Shown here piece by piece: positions 45,663-52,908 of a stretch of 64,000 bases of DNA. The stretch is from Trichocoleus sp. FACHB-40 (GTDB taxonomy: Bacteria > Cyanobacteriota > Cyanobacteriia > Cyanobacteriales > FACHB-T130). Numbering within the stretch: position 1 is the first letter of the stretch; each line of letters starts with the position of its first letter. Below the pieces are notes generated by a model, which had not been told where the DNA came from, did no database searches, and worked only from the letters and a program-made list of their open reading frames with translations. A program made the position numbers and the translations under genes. Location: assembly GCF_014695915.1 (NCBI RefSeq), contig NZ_JACJPF010000098.1, positions 186,001 through 250,000 of the forward strand, written 5' to 3'.

Positions 45663-46248
45663 AGAGCTTCTGATGGAACTGTATTTCTCCTATCCTTACA
45701 TCTTTAGGACTACCCGAACTTGAGCAAAGGGCGATCGCTTCCTCACACCATGTCAACCAACTCGTCTCGTCGCTAATACCTCTTTTGAGCGTTATGTAGC
45801 GAAATTTGGCTTCTGGTGACAAGTCTTGACCATTGTTAAAGTATCGCTGCTCTAAATCTCGGTAAACAGCCAATCTTTGCTGGTGTAGTTCGCGGTGATG
45901 CTCTAACTCTTCCACTATCAGCTGAGGCTCAACCACAGATCCCGCAAATATTTTGACCAATAAATCATCTCTAATCGGGCTAAGTTCGCATGGTTGGGCA
46001 ATCCACTCTGTCAACTGCTTTTGCCCAAGTTCTGTCACCTGGTACAGCTTTTTATCTGGACGACCTTGTTGGCAAACAATCTCGGCACTCACCCAACCCT
46101 CAGTTTCCAGCTTGGACAACTCCCGATAAATCTGCTGCTGGCTTGCCTTCCAGAAAAAGCCCACAGAACTATTGAACTGCTTGGATAGATCGTAGCCGCT
46201 ACAAGATTGCTTAATCAGAGATGCTAACAGTGCGTGAGCTAGAGCCAT
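45655..46248 (-). CDS. PadR-family transcriptional regulator with IS-derived C-terminus
   Basis: 197 residues. N-terminal winged helix (LLASLIKQSCSGYDLSKQF...FWKASQQQIYRELSKLETEGW) and a C-terminal Vir_act_alpha_C helical domain (~95-175), the usual PadR architecture. Native coding ended TGC TCA AGT TCG TAG: the TAG still stands beyond the insertion at the other end of the IS. The insertion replaced the stop by 19 foreign residues (GSPKDVRIG...). Since the added tail follows a complete domain, function may survive. Likely represses its own and the divergent promoter. Confidence 0.88.
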   Translation of the reverse strand: MALAHALLASLIKQSCSGYDLSKQFNSSVGFFWKASQQQIYRELSKLETEGWVSAEIVCQQGRPDKKLYQVTELGQKQLTEWIAQPCELSPIRDDLLVKIFAGSVVEPQLIVEELEHHRELHQQRLAVYRDLEQRYFNNGQDLSPEAKFRYITLKRGISDETSWLTWCEEAIALCSSSGSPKDVRIGEIQFHQKLYV

Positions 46249-46261
46249 AAAAACTAACTTA

Positions 46262-46318
46262 TTGACATATACAACTAATTGAGTATAAATTAAAGGTAAT
46301 TACTCAATTAGTTGAGTA
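46262..46318. promoter_or_regulatory. Divergent promoter with probable PadR operators
   Basis: Plus-strand promoter TTGACA (46262-46267), 16 bases, TATAAA (46284-46289). Overlapping it are two related palindromic sites: 46272-46285 CAACTAATTGAGTA and 46301-46314, its exact complement; the second extends to TACTCAA-TTAG-TTGAGTA (46301-46318). The position, between padR and a divergent gene, fits autoregulation and repression of the plus-strand unit. Confidence 0.6.
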
Positions 46319-46347
46319 TAGTGCAACTAGAACGTGGAGGTATTCCC

Positions 46348-46404
46348 ATGCCAACCGTCTCACGCACTCAGGCAGAAGAACAGCGGCGGATTTTGGAGTG
46401 CTAA
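46348..46404 (+). CDS. 18-codon leader frame or truncated gene
   Basis: ATG preceded at 7 bases by GTGGAGG, a strong ribosome site, and encoding MPTVSRTQAEEQRRILEC then TAA. It follows the PadR-type promoter directly and precedes the gene at 46459, which has its own GGAGA site. It may be a true leader peptide or the 5' remnant of a deleted gene; the charged helical text favours the second. Confidence 0.35.
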   Translation: MPTVSRTQAEEQRRILEC

Positions 46405-46458
46405 AAGCACAGCTAGCTGCATAAGTTTTCAATCTATTAGACAAAGGAGAAACATCTA

Positions 46459-46920
46459 ATGGTGTTTATTTCAGCTACCCGCTTGCGCGTGCGATCGCCT
46501 CTATATTTACCAGCATTTTTGTGGAACAATGTGCTGTCTACATGGCAGATCGTCAATACACCTGGGTTTTTAAAGGGTCAACTTCTGCGAGACTCTAACG
46601 GAACATTTTGGACGCTGACTGCTTGGGAGGAACAGGCAGCAATGAAGTTTTACCGCAACTCAGGCGCTCACAAAAATGTTATGCCCCGTCTTCAGGACTG
46701 GTGTGATGAAGCTTCTGTTGTTCACTGGCAACAGGAAGATAGCAACCTCCCTGACTGGGGAGAAGTTCACCGCCGTATGGTGACAAATGGGCATCCTACC
46801 AAACTCTCTAAGCCTTCACCCGCTCACCTTGAGCGAAAAATTCCAGAAACCCAATCATCTAAAGGTTTAGTTTTCAGCCCCAGAAGGAAAAACGCAGAAG
46901 CGAGTGTTAGAGGGATTTGA
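46459..46920 (+). CDS. Antibiotic-biosynthesis-monooxygenase-like (DUF3291-type) protein
   Basis: 153 residues, AAAGGAG before the ATG. Residues 1-95 look like a dimeric alpha-beta barrel: FISATRLRVRSPLYLPAFLWNN, then FLKGQLLRDSNGTFWTLTAWEEQAAMKFYRNSGAH, as in heme-degrading or small-monooxygenase-like proteins that check substrate rather than bind a cofactor. The C-terminal 50 residues are polar and probably unstructured. Being directly downstream of the PadR-type operator, it is the likely regulated target, and may respond to a phenolic or toxic compound; that is inference. Confidence 0.6.
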   Translation: MVFISATRLRVRSPLYLPAFLWNNVLSTWQIVNTPGFLKGQLLRDSNGTFWTLTAWEEQAAMKFYRNSGAHKNVMPRLQDWCDEASVVHWQQEDSNLPDWGEVHRRMVTNGHPTKLSKPSPAHLERKIPETQSSKGLVFSPRRKNAEASVRGI

Positions 46921-47103
46921 GAGAGCGATCGCGTAGTTAGTTGAGGGATGCGATCGCGATTAAGCCGCTTGTGCCTTGAGTGCCTATGTAATTCAGATCG
47001 CTCGAAAGGCTGAGAATTTTCACACGTTACTCATCGAAGCGATCGCTCGGCGGGATGGAAAGGGGTGAGATATTAAATATCATAGAGTTGACGCCCAACA
47101 ATC

Positions 47104-47322
47104 ATGCTTCCCCAAATCCAACTGCTCCCCGGTGTTATCTCTGAAATCCTCGCCTCTGTCAGCGAAACTGGTATTGTGACACTGGCTGACCGTTATGGAC
47201 TGATGGCAGCCGCGCTGGATGAGTCCTTGGATGAAGAAGAAAGAGGTTGCGTCAACAGACTGCTGCGTTCTGTACTCAAAAGACGGGTAACAGTAGTAGC
47301 TGACCTCTCCGCTGCCGCTTAA
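47104..47322 (+). CDS. 72-residue helical protein of unknown function
   Basis: Reads VISEILASVSETGIVTLADRYGLMAAALDESLDEEERGCVNRLLRSVLKRRVTVVADL. The two-helix pattern with a short beta end (RVTVV) is reminiscent of the 64-residue protein at 37861 and the ComFB N-terminal module, though sequence identity is low. No good ribosome site is visible. HIP1-rich non-coding sequence precedes it. Confidence 0.5.
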   Translation: MLPQIQLLPGVISEILASVSETGIVTLADRYGLMAAALDESLDEEERGCVNRLLRSVLKRRVTVVADLSAAA

Positions 47323-47590
47323 TCTCGAAGTCAGAAAGTGTGCATTGCTGTTGCCAGGACAATGGGCGTTGAACTCAGCAGCGATCGCATTCTAAAATTT
47401 TGAACCAAAAAAGGTGTCCACTAAAGAAATTACTTAGATGAACGCAAGCTGCAAAATTGATGGAATTCAGTGCCTTCTAAGTTGCTTAAGATAAGTGTTT
47501 CCTTAGAGCAGATTGCTACTTGAGTAAATTTTGGAGTACCTTTAGCCTAATTTCAAGGTATAGCTAACTATAATTCACACAAAACCTTAA

Positions 47591-49183
47591 ATGTATCTTT
47601 CAGAAGTTCAAATTTTTAACTACAAATCTTTTGTAAAATCAGAACCCCTAGAATTTTTACCAGGCATTAACATTATTGTTGGACAAAATAATTCAGGTAA
47701 AACAGCGCTACTAGAAGCCCTAGCCTTAAATTTTGTTGACGTACCACACCGCAGTATAAAAACATTACCTACCCCATTTTCACAAATAAACTATGTCTCA
47801 ACAGTTCAAGTTAGATTGAAAATTGAAAAACTAGAATTTCGCTCTATTATTGATAACCACTTGCTTCCTCTATCAATTCCTAAAGCAAGTGATGAAAATT
47901 TAAGTCTTGATGCAACAAGGAATAGGTTTCAGCAATGGTTATTTGAACCAAACCCTGTGGAAGTGAGTTTATTAATACCTTCAATAAACGCTAGCATTAG
48001 CCATGTAGACAACCCCCTCAATGATATAAATTTTGGTTATCAGCCAAAACATCCAAACAATGAAGGCAGGTATTCATTGATTAATATTAAACCAACTAAA
48101 GATGATAGTTTCGGCTCATATGGACAAAGCTATTGTGAAATAGGAAAACATACCGGAGTCAAATTATTCAATCTATTTACAAGCCGTATATACCGATTTT
48201 ATGCAGAGCGTTTAAATGTTGGTCTCGGCTACTTTGGTAAAGAAGCAAAGCTACAACCAAACGCATCTAACCTTGCCGAAGTTCTTAATGTTCTTTTATC
48301 CACAAATCCAGCACGTTGGGAAAGGTTCAATCAGCTTGTATCGCTAATTTTTCCCGATATTAAAAGAATTAGTATTGAACCCAAGCAAGCTAATCAACTA
48401 GAAATTATGGTCTGGCATATAGATCATAATACAGAAAGAGAAGATTTAGCTTTTCCGCTTTCATCATGTGGAACTGGAATTGGTCAGGTATTAGCTATTC
48501 TATATGTCGTACTTACGTCGTCGCAAGAACCGCGAACCATCATTATTGATGAACCACAGTCATTTCTACATCCAGGAGCAGCTAAAAAGCTTATAGAAAT
48601 TATTAAAGAATTTCCTGCTCATCAATATTTCATTTCAACTCATTCACCAATGATTATCACTGCTGCAAATCCCTCTACTATTGTAAAGCTTCGGTATATT
48701 GATTGCGAAACAGAAGCATCGGTGATGAACTCAGAAGATGTCGAAGAACAGCGCTCTCTTTTGGATGAAGTTGGAGTTAGGCTATCCGACGTTTTTGGAG
48801 CAGACAATATTTTATGGGTAGAAGGCCCAACTGAAGAGAAATGCTTTCCAATGATACTACAAAAAGTTGCAAGAATGCCCCTTAGAGGTACCCAAATTCT
48901 CGCCCTTAAGAATACTGGTGATTTAGAAGGAAAACGCGCTCGCATCATATTTGATATCTACGATAAGCTGAGTGGTGGAAAAAGCTTATCGCCTCCCGCA
49001 ATTGGTTTTGTGCTTGACAGTGAGGGTAAACCGGAAAAAGATATGGAGGATTTAGCCAAGAGAAGCCAGAATCCAGTGAAATTTTTGCCAAGGCGTATGT
49101 ACGAAAATTATCTGCTTCACGCAGAGGCAATAGCAGCGGTAATCAATATGATAAATTCAGGAAAGAACCTCTTACTAGCATAG
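47591..49183 (+). CDS. OLD-type AAA ATPase with TOPRIM domain, frameshifted near its end
   Basis: 530 residues before the break. Walker A GQNNSGKT at residues ~31-38, ABC-like signature SSCGTGIGQ near 295, Walker B TIIIDEPQSFLHPG near 320, then a TOPRIM domain with WVEGPTEEKCFP near 410 and LDSEGKPEKD near 475. This is the overcoming-lysogeny-defect/RecF-like architecture, which includes phage-defence nucleases such as GajA. No UvrD-like partner or other defence gene is adjacent. Codons are AT-rich compared with neighbours, consistent with transfer. The natural C-terminus continues in another frame (next entry). Confidence 0.75.
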   Translation: MYLSEVQIFNYKSFVKSEPLEFLPGINIIVGQNNSGKTALLEALALNFVDVPHRSIKTLPTPFSQINYVSTVQVRLKIEKLEFRSIIDNHLLPLSIPKASDENLSLDATRNRFQQWLFEPNPVEVSLLIPSINASISHVDNPLNDINFGYQPKHPNNEGRYSLINIKPTKDDSFGSYGQSYCEIGKHTGVKLFNLFTSRIYRFYAERLNVGLGYFGKEAKLQPNASNLAEVLNVLLSTNPARWERFNQLVSLIFPDIKRISIEPKQANQLEIMVWHIDHNTEREDLAFPLSSCGTGIGQVLAILYVVLTSSQEPRTIIIDEPQSFLHPGAAKKLIEIIKEFPAHQYFISTHSPMIITAANPSTIVKLRYIDCETEASVMNSEDVEEQRSLLDEVGVRLSDVFGADNILWVEGPTEEKCFPMILQKVARMPLRGTQILALKNTGDLEGKRARIIFDIYDKLSGGKSLSPPAIGFVLDSEGKPEKDMEDLAKRSQNPVKFLPRRMYENYLLHAEAIAAVINMINSGKNLLLA

Positions 49184-49452
49184 AGGTTCAGGAATGGCTT
49201 GACAAAAAGAAGCAGGAAGGGCTTTGTTTACCGAAAGGTTTTAGCGGGGATACACTTCCAGATGAGCAATGGTTTTCTAAGGTTGATGGGGCTAACCTTC
49301 TTAAGAACTTATTTGCTGAACTCTGTGATACCCGATTAGAATTTTTAAAAACAACGCATTCTCCAAAACTTACAGAATGGTTGATTGAACACGATCCCAA
49401 TTCCCTTTCTGAGTTAAGTAAGCTTTTGCAGGAAATATTTGATTCCAAATAA
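49141..49452 (+). pseudogene. Displaced C-terminal part of the OLD-type ATPase
   Basis: In the -1 frame relative to the upstream ATPase, sequence continues without stops as QYDKFRKEPLTSIEVQEWLD ... NLLKNLFAELCD ... WLIEHDPNSLSELSKLLQEI to TAA at 49450. Helical, in the same codon style, and with the expected position for the family's C-terminal ~100 residues. A one-base loss near 49135-49150 would explain the break. Confidence 0.7.
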
Positions 49453-49878
49453 GAGACGGCTATATTGAGTACGTCAGAATATTGAAAGCAAAATGCGAGA
49501 ATTTGAAAAATCTTGCTTAGCATAAAATGAAATAAAGCAAAAGTTATACTTGTAAAAATATTACACAATATTAAATCTAATACAGAGGCAACTTTATGGA
49601 TGTTATGGATAATATGACAGGGCATTTCAAAACATTTTTCACCCTGCAAAAATAATTGTGACTGTTGGGTGGAATCTATCAGGGTTTTCACATTTGAGCT
49701 ACATCCGCTTGGGTTTTGGCATGGCATTGCTATGCCTCTATAGATGTATTGCACATGATCGAGAACTGCTATAGAACCTCTCCTTTACAAGGCGAAGAAA
49801 ATTACCCCCTTCCCGCGCTAAGGCTAACGTAGGGAAGGGGATTGGAGTTAGGTTGTTCCCCCTCTACTTAGCACTGTT
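49453..49878. other. Intergenic stretch with worn repeats
   Basis: Holds palindromic repeat copy 3 at 49717-49774 (GGCATGGCATTGCTATGCC, then AGATGTATTGCAC and GAGAACTGCTATAG) and an imperfect CCCCTTCCC...GGGAAGGGG palindrome near 49806-49841. No gene is seen. Confidence 0.55.
49717..49774. repeat. Interspersed palindromic repeat, copy 3 (worn)
   Basis: Same orientation as copy 1. The palindrome core is shortened (GGCATGGCATTGCTATGCC), but the tail AGATGTATTGCAC...GAGAACTGCTATAG matches the complement of copy 2. Confidence 0.6.
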
Positions 49879-50559
49879 TCACCGACTCGCGCTTGGGTTA
49901 ACCCACCGAAACTGATAAGGTTCACCTTTTGACCCCCAAACTTGATTCCCTGCGGCATCAAAAGCCCGATCTAATGTGTCCATTCCAGTAGAATGCAAGA
50001 CAATCCGGTTTGTTACTTTCACTGCGCCTTTGTAGTCGCTGGGACAACCTGCCTCCGGTGTCTCGCCAATGTAATTTTCCCCGTCAGGTTTTAAAAATAC
50101 GCTGCATTTAGCAGCACCAATATCGTTTAATTTGACGACACGTTTTGCTTCTGGTTTGCTACATAGACCAATCAAAGCTTCTGGTGTTGGTGGCTTAAAT
50201 GATTGCGATTCTACGCTTTGATTATCAGCACTGGAGGCAATTTTCAGGAATCTCTGCCGATAGGGTTTGGCAAGATTCTGGGACATCGCTTGTTCTTGAT
50301 AGAGGAAAACTACCTTGGGATTTTTTTTAGTATTTTCTACGCTGACTTTGCAGGTAGTCATTCTCACATTTGGGGCTTTGGGATTGGCTTGCGCTTGTGC
50401 AGAAGTATCCATTACTCCCACTAAATGCGACACCACTTCCCCAACTTGTTGCTGCATTGGCACCGATTGTATATTCGGCGCTGGACGCGAATAAGCCGCA
50501 GTGCTAGTTGAGGAAAAAAGAGCGATCGCTATCAAATTTCTAATACTTGTATTCTTCAC
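49879..50559 (-). CDS. CpcT/CpeT-like chromophore-lyase family protein with signal peptide
   Basis: 226 residues, GTG start with GGGAG five to six bases upstream. A secretion signal (LIAIALFSSTSTAAYSRP) is followed by a CpcT/CpeT-type barrel: VVFLYQEQAMSQNLAKPYRQRFLKI, then CSVFLKPDGENYIGETPEAGC, IVLHSTGMDTLDRAFDAAG and VWGSKGEPYQF. Cytoplasmic T-type lyases attach bilins to phycobiliprotein beta Cys-155; an exported version cannot do that, so another role is likely. Last of a three-gene minus-strand cluster with the split photolyase pair, 16 bases after it. Confidence 0.78.
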   Translation of the reverse strand: MKNTSIRNLIAIALFSSTSTAAYSRPAPNIQSVPMQQQVGEVVSHLVGVMDTSAQAQANPKAPNVRMTTCKVSVENTKKNPKVVFLYQEQAMSQNLAKPYRQRFLKIASSADNQSVESQSFKPPTPEALIGLCSKPEAKRVVKLNDIGAAKCSVFLKPDGENYIGETPEAGCPSDYKGAVKVTNRIVLHSTGMDTLDRAFDAAGNQVWGSKGEPYQFRWVNPSASR

Positions 50560-50574
50560 AATAGTCTCCCAGTG

Positions 50575-50991
50575 CTAATCAAAAACATAACGTTCGGCAA
50601 CGCGCCAGTAGCGAGAAAAGCGTTTAAGGTCAATATATCCGTCGTATTTCACAAATGGCTCAACAGGTAACACTTCGATAACCAGCGATTCCTCAATTTT
50701 GTCGCAAATGTGGTCAAACCGCGGGCTAGGACTTTCTGCTGTAACAACCCCATCAGCATTGTGTTCCTTGGCAAAAGCGATAACTTCAGCAGCGACATCA
50801 CCCCGTCGAATCGTTACTGGCAGTTCTAGCAAACATTCATAAATAAAAGTAATCCGCTTGAGACTCAGCTGCCACTGTTCGATCAAAGCATCATCCCAAA
50901 CCCATATTGCAGGGCTTTCAGGGTATGCTTGCAATGCAGGATTAGCGGGGCTTAAACAGTCTCCATGCACCCAAATTATCGGCTGTTTCAT
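50575..50991 (-). CDS. Photolyase-like N-terminal (antenna/Rossmann) domain as a separate protein
   Basis: 138 residues from ATG 50991 (a TTG 15 bases earlier is possible). It has the alpha/beta start of DNA photolyases (PIIWVHGDCLSPANPALQAY, cf. RRDLR-x-DN-x-AL), AIWVWDDAL, and ELPVTIRRGDVAAEVIAFAKEHNADGVV, the strand-helix pair for the antenna-domain. The conserved RDLR is replaced by HGDC. It ends where such domains join the FAD domain, and that domain is encoded by the next gene upstream on the same strand. Confidence 0.7.
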   Translation of the reverse strand: MKQPIIWVHGDCLSPANPALQAYPESPAIWVWDDALIEQWQLSLKRITFIYECLLELPVTIRRGDVAAEVIAFAKEHNADGVVTAESPSPRFDHICDKIEESLVIEVLPVEPFVKYDGYIDLKRFSRYWRVAERYVFD

Positions 50992-51012
50992 TAGTTCAAA
51001 ACTCAAAACGTG

Positions 51013-51879
51013 CTAACGACGCTTCTTCCCGTGCTGAAAACTTCGGCTACCGCCACTGCGATCGCTACCTTCAGCTTTGGGAAACAGTCGCTTCTCTAAT
51101 TCTTCATAACTGCCCTCAAAATCGCAATGACCGTAAAGTGGACATTGACGACAATAAACGCCCTCTGTGTAGCGTTCTAAATTCTCCCGGTTGAAGAAAT
51201 AAGCCTTGTGGCTGAAGGTGCTGGCAACCCATTGCCATGATAAATTGTTGCTCGCAGGATCGCCATCTAGCAAGTGTTGCAGAAACCATTTTGCCCCGGT
51301 TTGCCAACGGATGCGCCGCCAGTGGACAAGGTATGCTGCTAACCACATTCTGCCGTGGTTGTGCAGGTAGCCGGAGGAGTGCAAATCGCGGCTAAAACTG
51401 TCAATACAGACCATACCTGTGCTACCTTTGTCAACATCTTCCGGTAACTTTTCGGCATAATCTTGGGCTGTGTAGCCTGTCTTGTATGGCTCCTGGTCTT
51501 TCCAGATGTCGTTTCCCAGTTTGGCATAGAGTCGCTGCCAATAGTCGCGCCAGCCGAGTTCGTTGATGAGTTTTTCGGCGTCATCGCGGTGTACTTTGCC
51601 CAGGATGGTGTCCCGCACTTCTGCTAAGCTCAAGACACCGTAGCGGAGATAGGGTGAAAGGCGGGTGACTGCCCCGGTGAAGAAGTTGCGGGTTTTGGCG
51701 TAACTGGGAGGATCTACTTTGCTCAGTGCGGCTTCGGCGGCTTTACGTCCTCCGGGAATCGTGCTGATATGGCGATCGCGTTCGGCAGCGGTGGGGAATT
51801 GTTCGCCCAGGTAGGCGAGCAATTCGTCGCGGCTGGAAAATTCTCGCCGCATATCTCGATGGTTTGGGGTGGCGTTCAT
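51013..51879 (-). CDS. Photolyase/cryptochrome FAD-binding domain as a separate protein
   Basis: 288 residues, all-helical, corresponding to the C-terminal half of photolyases: TRLSPYLRYGVLS, ELGWRDYWQRLYA, IDSFSRDLHSSGYLHNHGRMW and the FAD-site DGDPASNNLSWQWVAS (the N-x-W/DGD-x-ASN motif). The tail has C-x2-C-x5-C (CRQCPLYGHC) then DFEGSYEELE, which could bind metal. No antenna domain is fused; it is supplied by the following gene, 22 bases downstream. First gene of the cluster; Trp residues for photoreduction are plausible but untested. Confidence 0.82.
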   Translation of the reverse strand: MNATPNHRDMRREFSSRDELLAYLGEQFPTAAERDRHISTIPGGRKAAEAALSKVDPPSYAKTRNFFTGAVTRLSPYLRYGVLSLAEVRDTILGKVHRDDAEKLINELGWRDYWQRLYAKLGNDIWKDQEPYKTGYTAQDYAEKLPEDVDKGSTGMVCIDSFSRDLHSSGYLHNHGRMWLAAYLVHWRRIRWQTGAKWFLQHLLDGDPASNNLSWQWVASTFSHKAYFFNRENLERYTEGVYCRQCPLYGHCDFEGSYEELEKRLFPKAEGSDRSGGSRSFQHGKKRR

Positions 51880-51995
51880 AAAAGAGCGATCGCGCAGACT
51901 TAATAAAGTTTAACAGGCGACCTGCTGCTGGCGGAAAGCAAAAACCTCTTTTCAAGAGAGAAAATGGTTTTTTGGAAGAAACAAAAGTACCAGAA

Positions 51996-52679
51996 CTATC
52001 GGTCTCGCGAACTACCAGGGAAAGGCGAATCTTCAGGCAACAAAGGGGCTGTTATCTGTTGTCGTTCTAAAAATTGACTCAAAGCATAAGCCATATCACC
52101 ACGACTCATAGGATTTAAAGGGTAAATATTGCCTTGTTCATCAGTGTTTATAAACCGCTCATAAAGTGCAGTTGCCATTGATTTTTTAGCCCAATCAGGT
52201 ATACTTCCTGCATCTGGATATTGGGCAATAATTGTTTGCACAGTTTCGTCATTAAACTGAAATACACCGTGAGCTTGGGCAAGTATAGAAAAGGCTTCGG
52301 CACGATTAATTTTTTGATTTGGGAAAAACATATTTTTCCGATAGCCTTTCATAATGCCAGTTTTTAAAACTGTCTGGATATCTTTATATGCCCAGTGTGA
52401 AGGCGGGACATCTTGAACTTCAACAACTCCTGGTTTATCGGCACCTTCGCGTTTATCAAGGTTAAAGGTTTTCACTAAAATTGAAGCAAGTTCGGCACGG
52501 CTGATAATTTGTTCAGCATAAAAATTGCCATCTGGATAGTTACTCATCAATTTGGCAGCAATAACTCGCTCAACTGGGTCAGATGGTAGTTCTGATGGTT
52601 GTGTTTGTTGAGCATTCACAGTTGCGGGAAAATATTGCAGAAGTGCTAATAAGGAAAGAGTACTGAAGACGCGACGCAT
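51996..52679 (-). CDS. Secreted SLH-domain protein
   Basis: 227 residues, AAGGA before the ATG. Signal peptide ending near VNAQ. Three S-layer homology modules: ISRAELASILVKTFN with NYPDGNFYAEQ, then DVPPSHWAYKDIQTVLKTGIMKGY...KINRAEAFSILAQ, then a third with YPDAGSIPDWAKKSMATALYE...MSRGDMAYALSQFL. SLH triplets hold proteins to the outer membrane or peptidoglycan in cyanobacteria. Nothing else is attached, so it is a bare anchor. Divergent from the kinase gene at 52909. Confidence 0.88.
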   Translation of the reverse strand: MRRVFSTLSLLALLQYFPATVNAQQTQPSELPSDPVERVIAAKLMSNYPDGNFYAEQIISRAELASILVKTFNLDKREGADKPGVVEVQDVPPSHWAYKDIQTVLKTGIMKGYRKNMFFPNQKINRAEAFSILAQAHGVFQFNDETVQTIIAQYPDAGSIPDWAKKSMATALYERFINTDEQGNIYPLNPMSRGDMAYALSQFLERQQITAPLLPEDSPFPGSSRDR

Positions 52680-52908
52680 GATGAAAATCCTTTTTAAAGT
52701 TACTATTAATGTACAAAAAATATATCCGGATACTCATCCCCCAGTCGGGTTAATCAAAGTAGAGTAGGGGCACAGTTTTAAGTTTCCCCCTATGTAAGGA
52801 GAAGATGAAGGCTTTGGCTTTGTTCCGGTGGAGTTGGTCGAAAGCGATCGCTTCCCTTTTTCAAGTTTTTCGAGCAACATAGTTATATAAAATCGCTCTC
52901 ATACCATT

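Larger units (their letters stand above)
44933..45714 (-). mobile_element. IS1-family insertion sequence
   Basis: 782 bp with terminal inverted repeats GGTAGTCCTAAACAAGTAAG (left) and the complement of GGTAGTCCTAAAGATGTAAG (right), and perfect 8-base target duplications CGAACTTG at 44925-44932 and 45715-45722. It encodes an InsA-like zinc-finger protein and an InsB frame on the minus strand, joined by an A9 slippery run (45361-45369). It inserted at the very end of the padR gene. The unbroken duplications suggest recent arrival, although InsB already carries a frameshift. Confidence 0.92.

Noticed and set aside
46965-47070. Short frame IQIARKAENFHTLLIEAIARRDGKG
   Set aside because: Largely made by HIP1-containing sequence and without a start codon; not supportable as a gene.
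49188-49754. 188-codon minus-strand frame
   Set aside because: It lies over the displaced C-terminus of the ATPase, which reads better on the plus strand, and over a repeat.
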